Assembly (NCBI RefSeq): GCF_017104715.1 | Contig: NZ_JAAGPI010000014.1 | Span: forward strand, 1 to 64,000 | DNA: 64,000 bases | Direction: 5' to 3' | From: Burkholderia sp. Ac-20365 | GTDB lineage: Bacteria; Pseudomonadota; Gammaproteobacteria; Burkholderiales; Burkholderiaceae | Shown here: in pieces, positions 61,046 to 64,000 of the stretch | How positions within the stretch are numbered: position 1 is the stretch's first letter | Layout of the letters: the number at the start of each line of letters is the position of its first letter | Program-made: the position numbers and the translations under genes | Notes under the pieces: model-generated | Told to the model about the DNA's origin: nothing | Database searches by the model: none | Seen by the model: only the letters and a program-made list of their open reading frames with translations

Positions 61046-63583
61046 ATGGCTGACACCGACAACGACCTCCAGCAAAAAAGACCGATCGCACCGCAACAAT
61101 TCTCCCTCGACGTGCTACTGGAAAAATACGCCAAAGGCGACGAAGTCACTGCCGACGACGTCTACCGCCGCGTAGCCCGAGGCGTCGCCATGGCAGAGCC
61201 AGAAGCGCTACGAACAGCCATCGAAGCCCGCTTCACCGAAAACCTGCAAAACGGCGCACTCGGCGCCGGCCGAATCATGAGCGCTGCCGGCGCAGGCATC
61301 GCCGCAACCCTGATCAACTGTTTCGTGCAACCCGTCGGCGACAGCATCCAGGATGTCGATGAACAAGGCCTGCCCGGCATCTACGTCGCGCTGCTGCAAT
61401 CGGCTGAAACCATGCGCCGCGGCGGCGGGGTCGGTTACAACTTTTCGGCCATCCGCCCGCGCGGCGCGCGAGTGAAAACCACCAGTTCGTCGGCTTCGGG
61501 ACCCTGCAGCTATATCGACGTGTTCGATGCGTCATGCCGCACCGTCGAAAGCGCCGGTTCGCGGCGCGGCGCGCAGATGGCCGTGCTCGACTGCACGCAC
61601 CCCGACCTGCTCGAATTCATCGAGGCCAAACATTCGAAAGGCCGATGGAATAACTTCAACGTGTCGGTGGCCGTCACCGACGAGTTCATGCGCGCCGTCG
61701 AAAACGACGACATGTGGCAACTCGTGCATCGCGCGGAACCGACGCCAGCCATGCGCGCAGCCAACGACATGCACCAGCGCGAAGACGGCATGTGGATCTA
61801 CAGCGAACGGCGCGCAAAGGAAATCTTCGATCGCATCATGCGTTCGACCTATGACATCGCGGAACCGGGTGTCGTGTTCATCTCGCGCATGAACGACGAC
61901 AACAATCTGCGCGCCGTCGAAACGATACGCGCCACCAATCCCTGCGGCGAGCAGCCGCTGCCGCCCTACGGCTGCTGCAATCTCGGCCCGCTGAACCTGA
62001 CGCGCTTCGTGATCGATCCATTCGCGCAACGTCACGGCAGCACGCCGTCGTTCGACTGGGACGCGCTCGCGCAACGCACGCGCACCCACGTGCGCTTTCT
62101 CGACGACGTGCTCGACGTCACGCTCTGGCCGCTGCCGCAGCAATACGACGAATCGCGCGCGAAGCGCCGTATCGGCGTCGGCTTCACCGGGCTCGGCGAT
62201 ACCCTCGTGATGATGGGCCTGCGCTACAACTCGCAGGAAGGCCGCGACTTTGCCGTGCGCATCGCGCGCCTGATGCGCGACGAAGCGTATCGCGCATCCG
62301 TCGAACTCGCGCGCGAACGCGGCGCGTTCACGCTCTTCAACGCGAAGCATTATCTGGAAGAAGGCACGTTCGCGTCGCGTCTTCCCGATGACATCAAGGA
62401 CGCCATTCGCACGCATGGCATCCGCAATAGTCACCTGCTCTCCATCGCGCCGACCGGCACCGTCAGTCTGGCCTTCGCGGACAACGCGTCGAACGGCATC
62501 GAACCCGCGTTCTCGTGGACCTACACGCGCATGAAGGTCATGGCGGACGGCAGCCGCGAACAGTTCGCCGTCGAAGATCATGCGTACCGGCTGTATCGGG
62601 AGCTGGGTGGCGATGTCAGTCATCTGCCCGATTATTTCGTCAGCGCGCTCGAAATGTCCGCGCGCGATCATCTGGACATGATGGCGGCCGTGCAGCCGTA
62701 TATCGACACGTCGATTTCGAAGACCGTCAATGTGCCCGCCGACTATCCGTTCGATGCCTTCGAAAGCCTCTATTTCGATGCATGGAAAGGCGGCCTCAAA
62801 GGGCTTGCCACCTACCGGCCGAACGACACGCTCGGCGCCGTGCTCAGCGTGAGCCCGGAGCCCGCCGCCACGCCCGACGACGCGCTCACGGAAGCCGATC
62901 TCGACCCGCTGCGCATTGCAATCGATCATCGCCCGAAAGGCGAACTGCCCGCGATCATCGAGAAGGTCGAGTATTTGACGGCTGCGGGAAAGAAGTCGCT
63001 GTATCTGGCCGTATCGTTCATCGAGGTGACGGGACGCGTCGGCGGCGAGGAGGTGACGATCGAGCGGCCGATCGAGTTCTTCATTCCCGCCGGCCAGCGC
63101 GACGAATCGCAGCAATGGATCACCGCGACGATGCGTTCGCTGTCGCTTGCGGCGCGCGGTGGTTTCGTCGCGCGCAATCTGCAGGATCTGCGCAAGGTGT
63201 CGTGGGATCGCGGACAGGTCAGGCTCGGCGAAGTGCAGCGCATGGACGGTCATCATTCGCCGCGCTGGCACGATTCGGAAGTCGCCGCGCTCGCTTATGC
63301 GCTGCAGCAGATACTGCATCGGCGCGGCTTTCTCGACGCGGAAGGCAACCAGGTGCCGTCGCGTCTGCTGGCACGGCTACCGCGCGGTCTGACCAATCCC
63401 AATGCATCGACGGCAGACCATGCGCTCTCGGCTATCGAAGACAGCGGGTCGGAACAGCACGGCGCGCAGGAATTGCGCACCATGCATGGCCGAAAATGCG
63501 GCAATTGCGGCGCAAACGCGGTGATACGCAAGGACGGCTGCGATTTCTGCACCGCGTGCGGGGAAATCGGCGCGTGCGGCTAA
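61046..63583 (+). CDS. nrdJ: Adenosylcobalamin-dependent (class II) ribonucleotide reductase
   Basis: An 845-residue B12-dependent ribonucleoside-diphosphate reductase. Motifs seen: RIMSAAGAGIAATLINCFVQPV, GGGVGYNFSAIRPRGA, the active-site NPCGEQPLPPYGCCNLGPLNL, GVGFTGLGDTLVMMGLRYNSQEGR, LSIAPTGTVSLAFADNASNGIEP and a linker AFESLYFDAWKGGLKGLATYRPN. The C-terminus is a cysteine cluster (CGNCGANAVIRKDGCDFCTACGEIGACG) that should act as zinc ribbon and redox tail. It makes deoxynucleotides independently of oxygen using adenosylcobalamin. Start MADTDNDLQQ; no strong Shine-Dalgarno. Lies behind the inverted-repeat element. Confidence 0.95.
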   Translation: MADTDNDLQQKRPIAPQQFSLDVLLEKYAKGDEVTADDVYRRVARGVAMAEPEALRTAIEARFTENLQNGALGAGRIMSAAGAGIAATLINCFVQPVGDSIQDVDEQGLPGIYVALLQSAETMRRGGGVGYNFSAIRPRGARVKTTSSSASGPCSYIDVFDASCRTVESAGSRRGAQMAVLDCTHPDLLEFIEAKHSKGRWNNFNVSVAVTDEFMRAVENDDMWQLVHRAEPTPAMRAANDMHQREDGMWIYSERRAKEIFDRIMRSTYDIAEPGVVFISRMNDDNNLRAVETIRATNPCGEQPLPPYGCCNLGPLNLTRFVIDPFAQRHGSTPSFDWDALAQRTRTHVRFLDDVLDVTLWPLPQQYDESRAKRRIGVGFTGLGDTLVMMGLRYNSQEGRDFAVRIARLMRDEAYRASVELARERGAFTLFNAKHYLEEGTFASRLPDDIKDAIRTHGIRNSHLLSIAPTGTVSLAFADNASNGIEPAFSWTYTRMKVMADGSREQFAVEDHAYRLYRELGGDVSHLPDYFVSALEMSARDHLDMMAAVQPYIDTSISKTVNVPADYPFDAFESLYFDAWKGGLKGLATYRPNDTLGAVLSVSPEPAATPDDALTEADLDPLRIAIDHRPKGELPAIIEKVEYLTAAGKKSLYLAVSFIEVTGRVGGEEVTIERPIEFFIPAGQRDESQQWITATMRSLSLAARGGFVARNLQDLRKVSWDRGQVRLGEVQRMDGHHSPRWHDSEVAALAYALQQILHRRGFLDAEGNQVPSRLLARLPRGLTNPNASTADHALSAIEDSGSEQHGAQELRTMHGRKCGNCGANAVIRKDGCDFCTACGEIGACG

Positions 63584-63611
63584 GCGTCCCCTGAACCCGC
63601 AGCTGACTGAT

Positions 63612-64000
63612 TCAACGCCCTTCTGCCGTTTCGCCTCGCAGCGTCATCACCGCGCTGGTGACGCTTGCGACCAGCTTGCCGTCTTCGCGCTGGATATCGC
63701 ACTGGTAATGGCTGAGCGTGCGTCCGCGATGCGTGGGCCACGCGTGCGCGCGCAGTCTCGCCTGCCACACGGGACGCAGGAACGTCGCCTTCAGATCGAT
63801 ACTGGTGAAGCTCTCACCGGGCTCCATCAGCGTCGAATGCGCGGTGCCGATGGCGGCGTCGCCTAGCTCGCATAGCATCCCGCCGTGCACGGTGCCTTGC
63901 TGGTTGCCGTGCATCGCGGCATCGGCGTCGAATTCCAGCACCGCCCGAGCCGCCCCGATCTCGACGATACGAAAACCCAACAGCTTCGAAATGGCGGTCG
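63612..64000 (-). CDS. PaaI-family hotdog thioesterase (5' end beyond window)
   Basis: A hotdog-fold acyl-CoA thioesterase, truncated at the right edge. Visible: LLGFRIVEIGAARAVLEFDA, the catalytic-loop TVHGGMLCELGDAAIGTAHST and FLRPVWQARLRAHAWPTHRGRTLSHYQCDI. The frame continues in phase to position 64000 (TAISKLLGFRIVEIG), so a TTG at 63980 that could look like a start is inside the gene. Probably hydrolyses small aromatic or short-chain acyl-CoA. Converges with nrdJ. Confidence 0.88.
   Translation of the reverse strand, partial: TAISKLLGFRIVEIGAARAVLEFDADAAMHGNQQGTVHGGMLCELGDAAIGTAHSTLMEPGESFTSIDLKATFLRPVWQARLRAHAWPTHRGRTLSHYQCDIQREDGKLVASVTSAVMTLRGETAEGR

Overview
The window looks like a chromosomal or chromid segment of a Paraburkholderia/Caballeronia-type betaproteobacterium. 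It is GC-rich with strong third-position bias, starts with a Burkholderia-type porin, carries DUF4148-type small secreted proteins, and has the lutACB-lldP, NnrS and class II ribonucleotide reductase genes usual in Burkholderiaceae. I found no rRNA, tRNA, CRISPR array, phage module or transposase. This is a taxonomic inference from gene content only.

Layout. 0-8.1 kb: porin fragment, DapA-like lyase/synthase, small monooxygenase, DUF488 protein, an ester cyclase-SDR pair divergent from a LysR regulator, a small secreted protein, and an MFS transporter upstream of a winged-helix/TPR regulator. 8.6-17.5 kb: a complete Wsp chemosensory operon (wspA-B-C-D-E-F-R) that ends in a response-regulator diguanylate cyclase, so it should convert surface or envelope stress into c-di-GMP. 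17.5-26.9 kb: nnrS, a 50-residue secreted peptide gene, a sugar-acid operon (IlvD/Edd dehydratase, RraA-like protein, MFS porter, LacI-type repressor) with two matching LacI-type operators upstream, an EthD protein, a ZntB/CorA transporter and an SDR divergent from a LysR gene. 28-37 kb: an orphan chemoreceptor, a GntR regulator divergent from lutACB-lldP (L-lactate oxidation and uptake) with an LldR-type operator between them, a GcvA-like LysR and a DMT exporter. 37-40.5 kb: a catecholate-siderophore receptor and PiuC-type dioxygenase behind a Fur box. 40.6-46.6 kb: a glycerol-type ABC importer (glpSTPQUV) with two unlike ATPases. 47.5-50 kb: a flavin oxidase with a structured leader and a DMT exporter.

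50-53 kb is the part I find most unusual. A ModE-like DNA-binding protein lies among three genes (a basic helical protein, a coiled-coil DUF2325 protein and a one-domain Mo-pterin oxidoreductase). Each of the three is preceded by a 24-bp inverted repeat of the same design as the E. coli ModE operator. This reads as a local molybdenum-responsive mini-regulon.

53-64 kb: small Burkholderia-type proteins, YceH, an AcpA-type phosphoesterase, glutaredoxin 3, an AraC regulator, a dihydrolipoamide-dehydrogenase-like flavoprotein, a 640-bp non-coding inverted-repeat element, a B12-dependent ribonucleotide reductase and a truncated PaaI thioesterase at the right edge.
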